DNA of 64,000 nucleotides from Corbicula japonica (GCA_038501625.1 JAZAYU010000085.1:1747693-1811692), one strand, 5' to 3'. Positions 11,256 to 24,500 are shown, counted from the stretch's first letter. Notes: a model not told the origin generated them from the sequence alone. Program-made: numbers and translations.

Positions 11256-14200
11256 AGGTTAATTACTTGTAAATAGTCCACCGGATGTTCCTACTCGGGC
11301 TAGTCAAGTAATGGCTGACACTAAATAGTCCCATTTTTTTTGCATTTTGGGGGCATTAATTGACAAGTATGGGCTGAAAGGGACATGTTTAGTAAATGGC
11401 ATGCTTTTACTGACACACTGAAACCAAATTTATGTTTAGAAATGCAATCTATGAAAAAAGGCCCCGGTTTTAAGACGGCATATGTAAAACAGTTTTGAAG
11501 TTCACACCGTAGTGAAAAAAACAGACCACCGGATTCAAGATGGCAAATCTCTGTTAATTGATACATGACCCCTACTTTTCTTGCTGGAAATGGATAATAC
11601 AAACACTTAGCTTTAAAAGCATGTAAGTTAACCCCTTGGGAAATGGTACCAGCTATGATTGCCAGCATGTTGAAGCATGTCATGTTTACTATAGCTTATA
11701 TAGGGAAATCTATTTACAGGTCTTACACCTATAAGAAGTACAAGTGGAGGGCAGAATTTGAATATTTATATTGTCTGCAATGTTATTTTCCACTAAAATT
11801 GTGTGCTGACCAATTTTAAGCAAACTTGAAAGTCAAAAATCAGTATAACTGTGTTACAGGAGGCAAAATTAGGTTTTAATTAGGTTTGGGGCCTTTTTTA
11901 ACTGTTTTTGCCTTAAAAATGCCACAATTGATACCCTGTGTGGCCCATTTTGCATGTGTCAGCTCAAAAAGTGAGTTGCTTTTATTAGTTGAGATGTTTT
12001 ACTATTATTCATAACCATGTTTTTGAGAAATTTGATGGTTTTCAATTTTTATTAGAAAGAAATGAATTCTTAGGTTTATGCGCTTGGCCGCAAACGCGTA
12101 CCAGAATAGGTGGTGTTGGAAAATTCCTCATATTGAGTTCATTTTTGCTAACTGAATGCTGAAACTTGGTAGATATATTGCAAACATCATATTATTGAAT
12201 AAAAACAGAAAATATAAGATATTGAAAAACACAAGTTTTCTTATAGGTTAATTACTTGTAAATAGTCCACCGGATGTTCCTACTCGGGCTAGTCAAGTAA
12301 TGGCTGACACTAAATAGTCCCATTTTTTTTGCATTTTGGGGGCATTAATTGACAAGTATGGGCTGAAAGGGACATGTTTAGTAAATGGCATGCTTTTACT
12401 GACACATTGAAACCAAATTTATGTTTAGAAATGCAATCTATGAAAAAAGGCCCCGGTTTTAAGACGGCATATGTAAAACAGTTTTGAAGTTCACACCGTA
12501 GTGAAAAAAACAGACCACCGGATTCAAGATGGCAAATCTCTGTTAATTGATACATGACCCCTACTTTTCTTGCTGGAAATGGATAATACAAACACTTAGC
12601 TTTAAAAGCATGTAAGTTAACCCCTTGGGAAATGGTACCAGCTATGATTGCCAGCATGTTGAAGCATGTCATGTTTACTATAGCTTATATAGGGAAATCT
12701 ATTTACAGGTCTTACACCTATAAGAAGTACAAGTGGAGGGCAGAATTTGAATATTTATATTGTCTGCAATGTTATTTTCCACTAAAATTGTGTGCTGACC
12801 AATTTTAAGCAAACTTGAAAGTCAAAAATCAGTATAACTGTGTTACATGAGGCAAAATTAGGTTTTAATTAGGTTTGGGGCCTTTTTTAGCTGTTTTTGC
12901 CTTAAAAATGCCACAATTGATACCCTGTGTGGCCCATTTTGCATGTGTCAGCTCAAAAAGTGAGTTGCTTTTATTAGTTGAGATGTTTTACTATTATTCA
13001 TAACCATGTTTTTGAGAAATTTGATGGTTTTCAATTTTTATTAGAAAGAAATGAATTCTTAGGTTTAGGCGCTTGGCCGCAAACGCGTACCAGAATAGGT
13101 GGTGTTGGAAAATTCCTCATATTGAGTTCATTTTTGCTAACTGAATGCTGAAACTTAGTAGATATATTGCAAACATCATATTATTGAATAAAAACAGAAA
13201 ATATAAGATATTGAAAAACACAAGTTTTCTTATAAGAAGTACAAGTGGAGGGCAGAATTTGAATATTTATATTGTCTGCAATGTTATTTTCCACTAAAAT
13301 TGTGTGCTGACCAATTTTAAGCAAACTTGAAAGTCAAAAATCAGTATAACTGTGTTACAGGAGGCAAAATTAGGTTTTAATTAGGTTTGGGGCCTTTTTT
13401 AACTGTTTTTGCCTTAAAAATGCCACAATTGATACCCTGTGTGGCCCATTTTGCATGTGTCAGCTCAAAAAGTGAGTTGCTTTTATTAGTTGAGATGTTT
13501 TACTATTATTCATAACCATGTTTTTGAGAAATTTGATGGTTTTCAATTTTTATTAGAAAGAAATGAATTCTTAGGTTTATGCGCTTGGCCGCAAACGCGT
13601 ACCAGAATAGGTGGTGTTGGAAAATTCCTCATATTGAGTTCATTTTTGCTAACTGAATGCTGAAACTTGGTAGATATATTGCAAACATCATATTATTGAA
13701 TAAAAACAGAAAATATAAGATATTGAAAAACACAAGTTTTCTTATAAGAAGTACAAGTGGAGGGCAGAATTTGAATATTTATATTGTCTGCAATGTTATT
13801 TTCCACTAAAATTGTGTGCTGACCAATTTTAAGCAAACTTGAAAGTCAAAAATCAGTATAACTGTGTTACATGAGGCAAAATTAGGTTTTAATTAGGTTT
13901 GGGGCCTTTTTTAGCTGTTTTTGCCTTAAAAATGCCACAATTGATACCCTGTGTGGCCCATTTTGCATGTGTCAGCTCAAAAAGTGAGTTGCTTTTATTA
14001 GTTGAGATGTTTTACTATTATTCATAACCATGTTTTTGAGAAATTTGATGGTTTTCAATTTTTATTAGAAAGAAATGAATTCTTAGGTTTAGGCGCTTGG
14101 CCGCAAACGCGTACCAGAATAGGTGGTGTTGGAAAATTCCTCATATTGAGTTCATTTTTGCTAACTGAATGCTGAAACTTAGTAGATATATTGCAAACAT

Positions 14201-15245
14201 CATATTATTGAATAAAAACAGAAAATATAAGATATTGAAAAACACAAGTTTTCTTATAAGAAGTACAAGTGGAGGGCAGAATTTGAATATTTATATTGTC
14301 TGCAATGTTATTTTCCACTAAAATTGTGTGCTGACCAATTTTAAGCAAACTTGAAAGTCAAAAATCAGTATAACTGTGTTACAGGAGGCAAAATTAGGTT
14401 TTAATTAGGTTTGGGGCCTTTTTTAACTGTTTTTGCCTTAAAAATGCCACAATTGATACCCTGTGTGGCCCATTTTGCATGTGTCAGCTCAAAAAGTGAG
14501 TTGCTTTTATTAGTTGAGATGTTTTACTATTATTCATAACCATGTTTTTGAGAAATTTGATGGTTTTCAATTTTTATTAGAAAGAAATGAATTCTTAGGT
14601 TTAGGCGACTTGGCCGCAAACGCGTACCAGAATAGGTGGTGTTGGAAAATTCCTCATATTGAGTTCATTTTTGCTAACTGAATGCTGAAACTTGGTAGAT
14701 ATATTGCAAACATCATATTATTGAATAAAAACAGAAAATATAAGATATTGAAAAACACAAGTTTTCTTATAGGTTAATTACTTGTAAATAGTCCACCGGA
14801 TGTTCCTACTCGGGCTAGTCAAGTAATGGCTGACACTAAATAGTCCCATTTTTTTTGCATTTTGGGGGCATTAATTGACAAGTATGGGCTGAAAGGGACA
14901 TGTTTAGTAAATGGCATGCTTTTACTGACACACTGAAACCAAATTTATGTTTAGAAATGCAATCTATGAAAAAAGGCCCCGGTTTTAAGACGGCATATGT
15001 AAAACAGTTTTGAAGTTCACACCGTAGTGAAAAAAACAGACCACCGGATTCAAGATGGCAAATCTCTGTTAATTGATACATGACCCCTACTTTTCTTGCT
15101 GGAAATGGATAATACAAACACTTAGCTTTAAAAGCATGTAAGTTAACCCCTTGGGAAATGGTACCAGCTATGATTGCCAGCATGTTGAAGCATGTCATGT
15201 TTACTATAGCTTATATAGGGAAATCTATTTACAGGTCTTACACCT
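11256..15245 (+). repeat. Nested head/body tandem array (H-B-H-B-B-B-B-H)
   Basis: Two modules recur almost unchanged. The head (about 475 bp, starting GGTTAATTACTTGTAAATAG) occurs at about 11256, 12245 and 14771. The body (about 512 bp, starting ATAAGAAGTACAAGTGG and ending AAGTTTTCTTATA) starts at 11731, 12720, 13232, 13744 and 14256. Head plus body is 989 bp. Junctions fall at CTTATA. Alternating variants of the body (ACAGGAGG/ACATGAGG, TTAACTG/TTAGCTG) show that a two-body block was itself copied. Each head has an identical or near-identical 120-codon minus-strand frame, not recognised. Confidence 0.92.
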
Positions 15246-15808
15246 AGAATTTAGGTCAGAGACCACTAAATAGTTTCCCATAGACTTACATTATAAGATT
15301 TGGTCCTCCTGTGATTTTATTTACATGACTTGTTCCAAAACTACCCCAGATTTGCATAGTGGCACTCTTGGGAAATGCAAAAATGACCAAGAATTGGTGC
15401 CTTCACCAACTCATTCTCTCAGCATTTTAAACCGAAAGTAACCACCCCCAGAATGTAAACAAATCTCTAACCCAAAATAAGGAAAGTACCAACTTCTTTA
15501 AAGTGACACAAATCACCTTTCAAACAGTGTTTTAAATAATCATTTTTATTTTTAAGTATATAATTTTACATTTTTGAAAACAAAAAATTATTTCTATTCT
15601 CTAGTTTTGGCCAATGAATCTTTGAAAATAAATTAAGCCCGAATCGTCCCTAGACTAAATTGTCCAATCCGCGACAGGCTTTTCTATTTACTGTCCTCTG
15701 ACCTTTACAACTTTCAAATCTTGATGGACTATAGAGTAAGTCATCAGAAATAGATTTGATGTTTGTTTGATTTTGTTATTTTATACATGTACACATTGTC
15801 TATAGGCG
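15246..15808. other. AT-rich DNA after the tandem array
   Basis: It holds CACTAAATAGTTTCCC near 15270, which resembles a piece of the head module. Otherwise nothing is recognised. Confidence 0.4.
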
Positions 15809-15860
15809 GGAAAAGCCCGAAGGCGACCCGCTTTGCGGGTCGCCTTCGGCTGCTTTCCCC
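15809..15860. other. GC-rich perfect hairpin
   Basis: A 15-bp perfect stem (CCGAAGGCGACCCGC at 15817-15831, complement at 15835-15849) closes a 3-nt TTT loop. Imperfect outer pairing extends it (GCGGGAAAAGC left, GCTGCTTTCCCC right). It lies in AT-rich DNA and stands out by base composition. No tRNA or known ncRNA fold is recognised. Confidence 0.85.
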
Positions 15861-17616
15861 GTATTAATTCATAATCTTTCAATTTGTAAAGAACAAATAA
15901 CATCTAAACCCAATATTTACCATGAAATCAATGAGTTTTAGATATCTAGGTCAAAGCCATTCAGTGTTGATTTGCATGACTACACATCTTGTTTTACAAA
16001 GGGAGAACACTCTATTAACGTCGTAAATGCAACTATGGTTGTCCGTTCAAGCAATAAACTGTAAACAATAATTATTACCTGTCATTCTTTGTGTCCACTA
16101 TCCAGAGCAAACATGTGATGATTCAGATTAAAATTTACATATAATGGTGCTTCTAATCACTGTCAAATCACAGTCAAATCACTTTCTAATGTTAAAATCA
16201 ATGAAAATTCAATCACGGTCATTTGAATGTCAGCTCATAAAAATATAAACTAAAGTTCCTTGCCAATAAGAAACTTATGGAATTATAAAAAAAACTTTCA
16301 ATAGCATACTGTCCAACAATATTTTGAAATTATGTTTTTTATTGACAATGGCAGGGGTTTTTCTGCCTATTTTGGGAAAAGGAGTCTGGACATTTTGGGA
16401 ATTTTTTATCGACAAAAATGCCCATTTTGGGAATTTTCACATCAATAAAATAGTCCATTTCCGGAAACTTCAATATGCATTTATTTAGCTTAAATCAGTC
16501 CATTTTTACATTACCAATATACTTTTACCAGCTTTTTGGTCTTTATTCAAACAAACATTGCAAAACTGGTAACTTGTTAACCAACTGTTATCAGATTTTC
16601 TCATTTAAATTTTTCATTATATGAAATTGAAATTCTTTATAAAATAGTGAAACTGTTGCAAATTTAATGGTTATTTTAGAGTATTAACTAAATAGACCAG
16701 ATAAACGTAAGTTTTTATTGTATAACTTATTGTGCAAAGTCATAATAGTCGCGAAAATACATTACAAAAAGAATTAAGTGTCTAACGAGTCATATTATGA
16801 TGCATTTTCTGCAGTTAAGGGTACCTTCTGTAAAGTTTTGCAAAATAATTTCAAATTTATTGATATATTCAATAGCTATTGTTGATAGCGTGCTTGAATT
16901 GTCATTAATGGTGATATCTTCAAAAGAATAACTCGTAGACAAAACATAAGTCACGTGCCAAGTTACATACCTTTTAATCAACAATGGGAGGTAACTCCTC
17001 CAAGACTATTACAGAACAGAGAGTAACAGTTGTCTTTCTTAGATCCTATCAACATCCCTTTTTCTCTAACAAAACTAATTGTGATCTAAACAAAACATCA
17101 ACTTATGGACAAGTTAACAGGTTATGAAATTTACATTTACAAAGAGTTCTGGCTTTGGAGCGATTGACTTAGATGAAAATTCTTGACTAGACTTTCACTG
17201 AAAATGGTTTAAAGAAGAGTGAATTTTATGCTATGCAGTTATTAAAATGTAACGCAAACAAATTAAACTTATTTAGCTAACAATAACTGTAACACTTGGA
17301 AATATTTCCTTGGTCTATCTTAAAGTCATGAGTCTGTTTGCAATCATTACACAAGTGCATTTCACTCACTCTGAGCTTCACAAGAAGTTTTAAGTCAAAA
17401 TACTTGAACAGTAATGATTATTCATACATTTATAATCAATCTTGGTTATTTGACGCACAAATGTTATGCACAATGTACTTATCACTTGACATCACTTTTA
17501 TGTATGCTTATTAAAATCAGGGATTATTATGCCCTGAACACTTATTCAATCACTTGAAAACATTTCTAGATCACTACAGGGGATTATAATGCCCCTCACC
17601 ATTGCATAACACTGAT
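15861..17616. other. AT-rich intergenic DNA
   Basis: A short repeated CATTTTGGGAATTTT motif occurs at 16390-16440. No gene is supported. Confidence 0.4.
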
Positions 17617-17835
17617 TCAAAACCTCACATAATCCTTGAGATAGGTTGGTGCTTTCACTTCACGCCTAGGTCTTGTGATTGGTGTGGTCTCTGGTTCCAG
17701 GCATGTTGGTTCTGGTTCGGAACGCCTCTTATCCGGTTCCTTTACATGCGCGTCTGCCTGTTGCTCCGGTACAGTTGTTCTTTCCTGTGATTTATCACGG
17801 ATTTGTACTGGGATTGATGTCGGTCTAATGTGTTC
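17617..17835 (-). pseudogene. Ty3/gypsy pol C-terminal end, broken by assembly gap
   Basis: Seventy-two codons end in a TGA at 17617-17619. The tail has RPRREVKAPTYLKDYV, the R-rich/P-P-YL.DY ending found at the C-terminus of many gypsy-type integrases, after a Pro/Glu-rich linker. The upstream part is lost in the gap at 17836. It lies on the opposite strand to the pol remains on the other side of the gap, so these are two different copies or a misassembly. Confidence 0.65.
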
Positions 17836-18335
17836 NNNNNNNNNNNNNNNNNNNNNNNNNNNNNNNNNNNNNNNNNNNNNNNNNNNNNNNNNNNNNNNNN
17901 NNNNNNNNNNNNNNNNNNNNNNNNNNNNNNNNNNNNNNNNNNNNNNNNNNNNNNNNNNNNNNNNNNNNNNNNNNNNNNNNNNNNNNNNNNNNNNNNNNNN
18001 NNNNNNNNNNNNNNNNNNNNNNNNNNNNNNNNNNNNNNNNNNNNNNNNNNNNNNNNNNNNNNNNNNNNNNNNNNNNNNNNNNNNNNNNNNNNNNNNNNNN
18101 NNNNNNNNNNNNNNNNNNNNNNNNNNNNNNNNNNNNNNNNNNNNNNNNNNNNNNNNNNNNNNNNNNNNNNNNNNNNNNNNNNNNNNNNNNNNNNNNNNNN
18201 NNNNNNNNNNNNNNNNNNNNNNNNNNNNNNNNNNNNNNNNNNNNNNNNNNNNNNNNNNNNNNNNNNNNNNNNNNNNNNNNNNNNNNNNNNNNNNNNNNNN
18301 NNNNNNNNNNNNNNNNNNNNNNNNNNNNNNNNNNN
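17836..18335. other. Assembly gap (500 N)
   Basis: Exactly 500 N, which suggests a placeholder length. Any frame running through it is not real. Confidence 1.
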
Positions 18336-19265
18336 TTGTCTCGAAATCACTGACTGATGCACAGATCACAGAAGAACTTTACGCTGTCGTATTTGGCCTT
18401 AAAAAGTTTCACCAAATAACCTATGGACGACATGTGACATTTCAAAGCGATCATAAGCCACTGGTTAGTGTTTCACGTATATATGCACGCAGTACCTCCA
18501 CGTATGCAAAGAATCTTACTTAAGTTGCAGAAGTATGTCTCTGAAAAATATTCATGTACCTGCAAAATCTTTTCCAGTAGCGGATTCGCTTAGCCTCAGC
18601 TACCTTCCCGACGAATACCCTGATTTATGTGAAGGTTTGATGTACATGTAGACTCGTTCATGGCTAGTATTTCGATAAGTGATCAAAAATGAACATGATC
18701 AAAACAGCAGCCGAATCTGACACAGAAATGCAAACACTGAAACGCACGATTCTGTTAGGTTGGCCTGAAAAGCGTGAAGACATTCTTCCTTACTGGAATT
18801 TCCGGGGTGAAATTACGGTCACAATGACATACTGCTCAAAAGCAACAAGGTCATTATACCTCAAGCGTGTAGAATGACGATCTTAGACAAAATTCATGAG
18901 TCACACTTGGGTGTTGAGAAATGCACATAAAGAGCTCGTGAAATCATGTTTTGGCCTGAAATGAATAAAGGTCTCAGCTGCCAAATATGTCTTGAGAATA
19001 GAAACGCCTATTCAAAAGAGCCTATACTTTCAAACGCGATTCCCGATCGACCTTGGGAAGTTCTCGCCACTGACATATTTCACTGGAATGACGAAAACTA
19101 TCTTGTTTTAGTAGACTTGTATTCTAGTTTCTTAGAAGTTGGACGATTACCCAATCTCAGATCAAACACTGTCATACACAAGATGAATGGTTTCTTAAAA
19201 ACACATGGTATTCCTTGCAAATTGATATCTGATAATGCAGGATCATATTCCAGCGAAGAGTTTAA
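18336..19265 (+). pseudogene. Ty3/gypsy pol remains: RNase H and integrase
   Basis: Just after the gap, EELYAVVFGLKKFHQITYGR followed by FQSDHKPL is the RNase H domain of gypsy-type reverse transcriptases. Next come a linker (TLLKRTILLGWPEK-like), a zinc-binding H2C2 segment (HESHLG, then CQICLENR) and the integrase core, with a first Asp in LATDIFHW and a second in ISDNAGSY. Several frameshifts and stops (for example TAA in the H2C2 segment, near 18927) break the frame. Similarity ends near 19265, before the third catalytic acidic residue. It is not functional. No LTR was found. Confidence 0.8.
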
Positions 19266-19394
19266 AATAAACCCGAAGAATATAACAGTTTGTTGGACTC
19301 AGTGCAATAAAATTGTGATTGGTTTTCAATATGTCCATCGGAGCGAAAAAAGCGTTATTTTGTCGAAGTCGAGAGATAGCCTCCCGAATAAAAA

Positions 19395-19905
19395 GGTGAA
19401 ATATGCATATCAGGGATCGCCACATTCAGAAAAAACAACCTCCCAACACAGTCAAGAAGAAAAGAGTGGGAGAGAGCATGGTTTATAAAATGATCAGTTT
19501 CAAAAAAGACACCACTAACAATAAACAAAAATGAGAGCCCGAGTGGTTACCGCCTTGGAACGGTCAGTGGCATATCAAATTGCCACTGGGGGAGCACCCA
19601 ACTCACACTTGCCCCAGTAGGTTCTCATATCACAAAACAAGTACAAGTTGTCTTGGTGAAAAGACTCCAACCCACTTATCGTCTCAACAATGTTGCATGC
19701 AAATGCACACAAACATATAAAACATAAAAAAGCATTTAGCATTGCAAAGCCAAAGGGCGGGTACTCAATGATCTTACCGAGACCAGAGCTTCTGGAGTAA
19801 AATCAGCAAGAACACGATGACAGGGATAAAAGAAACAAATCGAGCTTCTAGGTTTTTTAAGAAAAGATTTCCCCATAAACCTTCATAAACTCTTAAACCC
19901 CTGCC
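19395..19905 (+). repeat. Dispersed repeat R1, copy 2 (most complete)
   Basis: It begins near GTGAAATATGCATATCAG and ends near CATAAACTCTTAA. The first 90 bases encode VKYAYQ.SPHS and a Lys/Glu/Ser-rich tail up to a TAA at 19486-19488; the inverted copy at 21242-21545 encodes a similar peptide up to its own stop. The next part (CCGCCTTGGAAC, ACTTGCCCCAGTAGGTTCTC, TTGCATGCAAA) is non-coding. The 3' half matches 1-275. It joins directly to the decayed gypsy pol. Confidence 0.8.
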
Positions 19906-21241
19906 ACCGTCGTGCAACTAAAGAAGTAAGCATGCTGATCAACTGTAGAAGGGTTAATCACCAGGCCTGCAGAGCGCTGTAAAATATCATGTTGGTAACC
20001 CTTTTTTTAATTTACAGATCGTTTTTACGAATAACCGGGAGAAGTTAACATTGCCTTTTATCTTCTTGATTTTATAAATTAAATTTCCATAAAAAACTGG
20101 CTGTGAAATACCTTGTTGCAAAAGTTATTTTAAACTGCACCTGTATTTTTGAATTAGATCTGGGAATCGGCGATAAAACTTGCAAAAGGTTTTCCTTAAT
20201 TTGTGATACCGATAACCTCGTTTTTAAAAGTTTTTCTATAATGCAAAGATTACGTTCATTGAAATTATTGACATCGTTGCAAGCTCTTGAAAAGCGAACA
20301 AGTTGTGAAATATAAACCCCATAAGATGTTGCATGGGGAACATCGCCGTCTAAAAAGGAAAATTTACTATACTAAAATTAAAATAATCTCTTTAATCATA
20401 TATTTTAGTAGTGATGAACCATTTTCAATGGACAGATTTAGACCGAGAAAGTTTGCTTGCTTTTCTTTATTAAGTTGTAGTTCTTTAGGATAAATCTTAT
20501 TAACCAGTAATGGAAATTGGTTATTATCTATGTTAAAGAAATCATCAAGGTACCTTGAGGTGTTGTTCAAAGCTGTAATTATATCATCTTAATGTTCAGT
20601 AGAAAGAGATAAGATAAAGTCTCTTTCATAACAGTATAAAAACAGATCAACGTACATTCTGAATGATTGTGAACGCTGCCTGCTGAAATCTCTGACACAT
20701 CCAGGGTTCGTAAAGAAGGGTCAGTGGAACTCATACCCGGTATTTCAGGCCCCTCAACTTGCTGGAACCCAAGAATCAAGAGGTCGGTTAATTCGCTTCA
20801 CAATGAAAATACGTGAAGTAAGTCCGAAAACGTTAAACGGACGTTTGCTGGTGCTCGTACTTCCCGCCAAGATATAAGAGCCATCGTATTGCTTCGAGCC
20901 ATTTAACGCGCGAGTCGTGTGCCGCTGATAGTTAATGAGTTCGAACCGTTGTTGGTTCGAGTCAATGCATACACTGGCGAAAAAAAAAAGTTGTGTAATT
21001 GGTGCCGATTAAACTTGCCGGGACAACTCCCAAATAGGTTGTGCGGATTACCCTGGTAAACGTTATCATCATTATATGACATCGGTATCCATTTTACGCT
21101 GGTTAAATGAACGACTTGGTTTCATGATACATATACTAGAAGTCTTTTTGCCTGAAAAACAAATGTTTAGATAATCATGTGTATAATTTTGCCTTCTTAT
21201 TAGCTTAATTAGTTTCTAATGATTTATATATTTGTGTGCTT
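19906..21241. other. Intergenic DNA between two R1 copies
   Basis: Short frames only. A GTCGTGCAACTAAAG block near 19910 resembles 24749-24765 (GTCGTGCAACCAAA), so another diverged repeat may be present. Confidence 0.4.
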
Positions 21242-21545
21242 TGCATGCAACATTGTTAACTAATGGGTAAGTTGTGCTTGTTTGTTGATATGAGAACCTG
21301 TTGGGGCAAGTGTGAGGTAGGTGCACCCTAGAACCTGGTTTAAACCCACAGTGGCACTGTTTTGCCACTGACAGGTTCCAAGGCGGAAACCCCAGGTGTT
21401 CTCTATGTCGTTAATTTTTTGTGGCGTCTTATTTGAATTAACATACATGCACTTATAACAACATGCTCTTCCTCTCTTCCTTTTCGCTGCGTGGGGAGGA
21501 TGTGTTTTGTGAGTGTGGCGATTCCTGATATGCATATTTCACTTT
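21242..21545 (-). repeat. Dispersed repeat R1, copy 3 (inverted, 5' part)
   Basis: Reverse complement of the first two thirds of copy 2: GAAATATGCATATCAGGA at the right edge, then CCGCCTTGGAACC, CACACTTGCCCCAACAGG and TGTTGCATGCA at the left edge. The short coding stub ends at a TAA at 21453-21455. Confidence 0.8.
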
Positions 21546-24500
21546 TAAAAACTAATTTAGCTCAACGGCTGCTATAACACAAGAAATTTCGTGTAGAATA
21601 ATTGCTGGCTCCATAATGATATGACCGCATCACTATCGATAAATTGGGATTTCGTATTTTCGTAAATAAAAACAAGGAAGTAAATCACGTATAACATAAA
21701 CAGAAAATAGATTCAGTGTAGTATAAACGTTTTTCGTGGAAATTTTCCCTTATAAAAGGTAACTATATTATAAGTGCCTTATGTTTTAAACATTTGTCAT
21801 TTAAATATAAACACTTATTAAAATGACACACGGTACGTATTCTTTATTTTTTTGTTTGCAAAGAATATAAAACTATTGAGGAGAAATTGGTTAATTGAAC
21901 AAATTAGGTTTACTCAGTTATATTCATTTTAATTTTTAAAAGTAAGAACGATTTTCTTAATAAATTTAGAAGCGCTGATAAATTTTAATCATTTTTTCAT
22001 GTTTAAGCAGTTCTATGTATCATAAACATTGATAGTTAAGTTTAATAAGTAAGCATGTTTCCAAGTAAAAATATATAATGAGATATTTGTGATTAAGTTA
22101 CGCGATAATTTATACATAATACGAATTGCTGTATATTTTAAGTAAATGAAAAACTCAGTCCATATTAATGTTAATCTGGTCGTCTTTTAACTCTTCAACC
22201 GAAACTGAAAGTAGATTTACCAACTGTGACGGTAACATCGCTGTCAATCGAAATTGATGTTGTTAATGATTATGCAAATTTGTGAGTGTAGACACATTTT
22301 GTACGAATAGTATTTAATATAAAATAATTAAAACAAAAACATTTTAGTACAGAAATGCATACTCACATTTTTATCTATTCATTCAAGTCTACGATTTGGT
22401 TTTATTTGGGTTACCATTTCTGCGAATTCGTCTTTTTATGCATTTTATTACTTCTGAAAATATTATATAGTTATTTGGTTTCTTGACAGGATATGCAAGT
22501 ATATAAAGCATGTCTGGATGTCAAATTATCCGAGGGTTTTGCAATATATCCTCTTTTACTCTATCAAGGTACCAAATAATTGTTTTATTACACTAAAAAG
22601 CCTAAGATAATTAGAAAACATTTTTTTATTTATTTCGCTCTTTGAATTCGTTTTCACGCCTTATTTCCCACAGCATTACACGTATGATGTCAACATCATT
22701 AATACGTCACTTCTGTCACTTTTATGGTTTATCGATCCAATATTTCTTTTGGAAAGTTTAGAATAATCTGATCGTTTCAACTTAAAAACTTGACACAATT
22801 GTTTTCTATTACAATCAAAGTAATTCCTAAGCATACAATTAAATAGGTAAGAATAATTCAAAACAGCTTGCGTATGACAATAAAAGCTGGGAAGACAGCG
22901 GTGAAATGTAGGCACGTATATTTATGACCGTTCTGTACATGTATTATAAGATTTTCATCAACGGCATATTATCCAATCAAATTCGAGGAAATTACTTTGC
23001 AGTATAGTAATACGTCATATTCACCTTTCTTCCAATAAAAACGTCATTTAACTGCAGATTTTGTTTACATTTCTAGTAGTTTTGCAGAGAGCACCAGCAG
23101 GGAGCGCTCCTTATCAAAACTTTACATTATGCACATTTTATGGCCGTCACTTTATTGTTATACTTTTTTTTAATTTGCCATCATAATGGTTTTTTACAAA
23201 CTATTTTTCTTTACTGATTGAGTGGGTTAAATGTTTTGAAAAAAAAATTGAATCGTACAATCTGCTGGTGCACCATTATTCATTCTGTGCAATTTTACGA
23301 ATTTTAACTTTATCATCAACCTTCAAGATAACAATACTGATAAGTTAAAGAGGGTACATGAATTTTGTTGACTTCAAACTTATTTATGATTATGATTATG
23401 TGATTATGGTTGTACACTGTCCCCTGCTATAAATATATTGTGAGAGCTATGTAAGGCTTTTGTGAAACTATACCTTTAGGCCTATCGTAAAATGGATATG
23501 AATACAGATTACAAAATAAGTGTTTGGTCTATATTCGTACATGTATATGTTTTAATTTTTGACTATTATGGATGGACGGTCAAAGGTGTTTATTCAATGG
23601 TAAACAAACGTGACAACAGACAGACGGACGAAGATCCGACAGATAGACAGACGGAATTTATCAGAAGCACCACATTTGTCTAAGTCTATATAATAGTGAG
23701 TGTTTAGTTTCTTACATGAAGCTATAATCATAGTTTTAACATGGTAGACAAGCAAATCATAAGTTGCATCGAACAAATTAAGTTCGTTTGTCACATAGTA
23801 TGACGCAACCATATTGAAAATGGACACAGGTCGCGAGTCGTGTCCTTTGCTATTCAATTAAACGACAATAATAAGACTTCTTATTTACTGAAACAATTGA
23901 ATATCAATTATTTCAAGGTTTAACATTCAAATGGGCTATAAATAATATTGATCATTCACTGTTTTTATCTTATTCATGCATTCGTGTTGTAGACGTGTTT
24001 ACAATCGTTTATCTGATCTAATCTTTGTAAGGGTTGGCTGATTTATCTTTTTCACCACTGTATTATTCAGTGAGTGAGATTTATGAATATGTTAAATATT
24101 TTTATGAAATGGGAGGTGGATGTGCGGTATGAGATAAAGTTCTTTCCGGGAAGAACTAACCTAGAGATGCCCCCTTCATTTTCTAATTGTTTAACATCAA
24201 ACAAGATAGGACTTAATTTACAATAAGACTGTTTTTTTATATAAACAGACCAAAATTGCAAAGAAGCTTATTTGCCACTTAGGCTTTAAGCCAGGACGCA
24301 CAAACCTAGGGGAAAGAAACTTTATACTTGTCCTACCATTTTCTCATCTGTCTAAACTTCACTAGTACCCTTTGTTAATCAACTCAATTTAACACCTACT
24401 CAATACAGTCACTTAAATTCTAATTGGTCACTTGTTGTTCGAAATTTTTCATCAGAAAGACATTGTCTTAACACTTTATTTGCGATCAGTTGCCAACAGT

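Noticed and set aside
11234..11262. First exon of a gene (ATGGCGGCCTCCTTGCCGCT)
   Set aside because: Only eight codons before a weak GTTAAT donor, and no following exon is found. Chance is more likely.
11321..15198. Three near-identical 120-codon minus-strand frames as a gene family
   Set aside because: The whole repeat is nearly identical, so conservation of the frame says nothing about selection. No domain or signal is recognised.
17617..18523. Frames of 175-282 codons across 17836-18335
   Set aside because: They consist mostly of translated N.
19545..19580. tRNA-like start (GCCCGAGTGGTTACCGCC) suggesting a tRNA gene
   Set aside because: It has an A-box look, but no acceptor stem, anticodon arm or B box can be drawn. 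It belongs to repeat R1.
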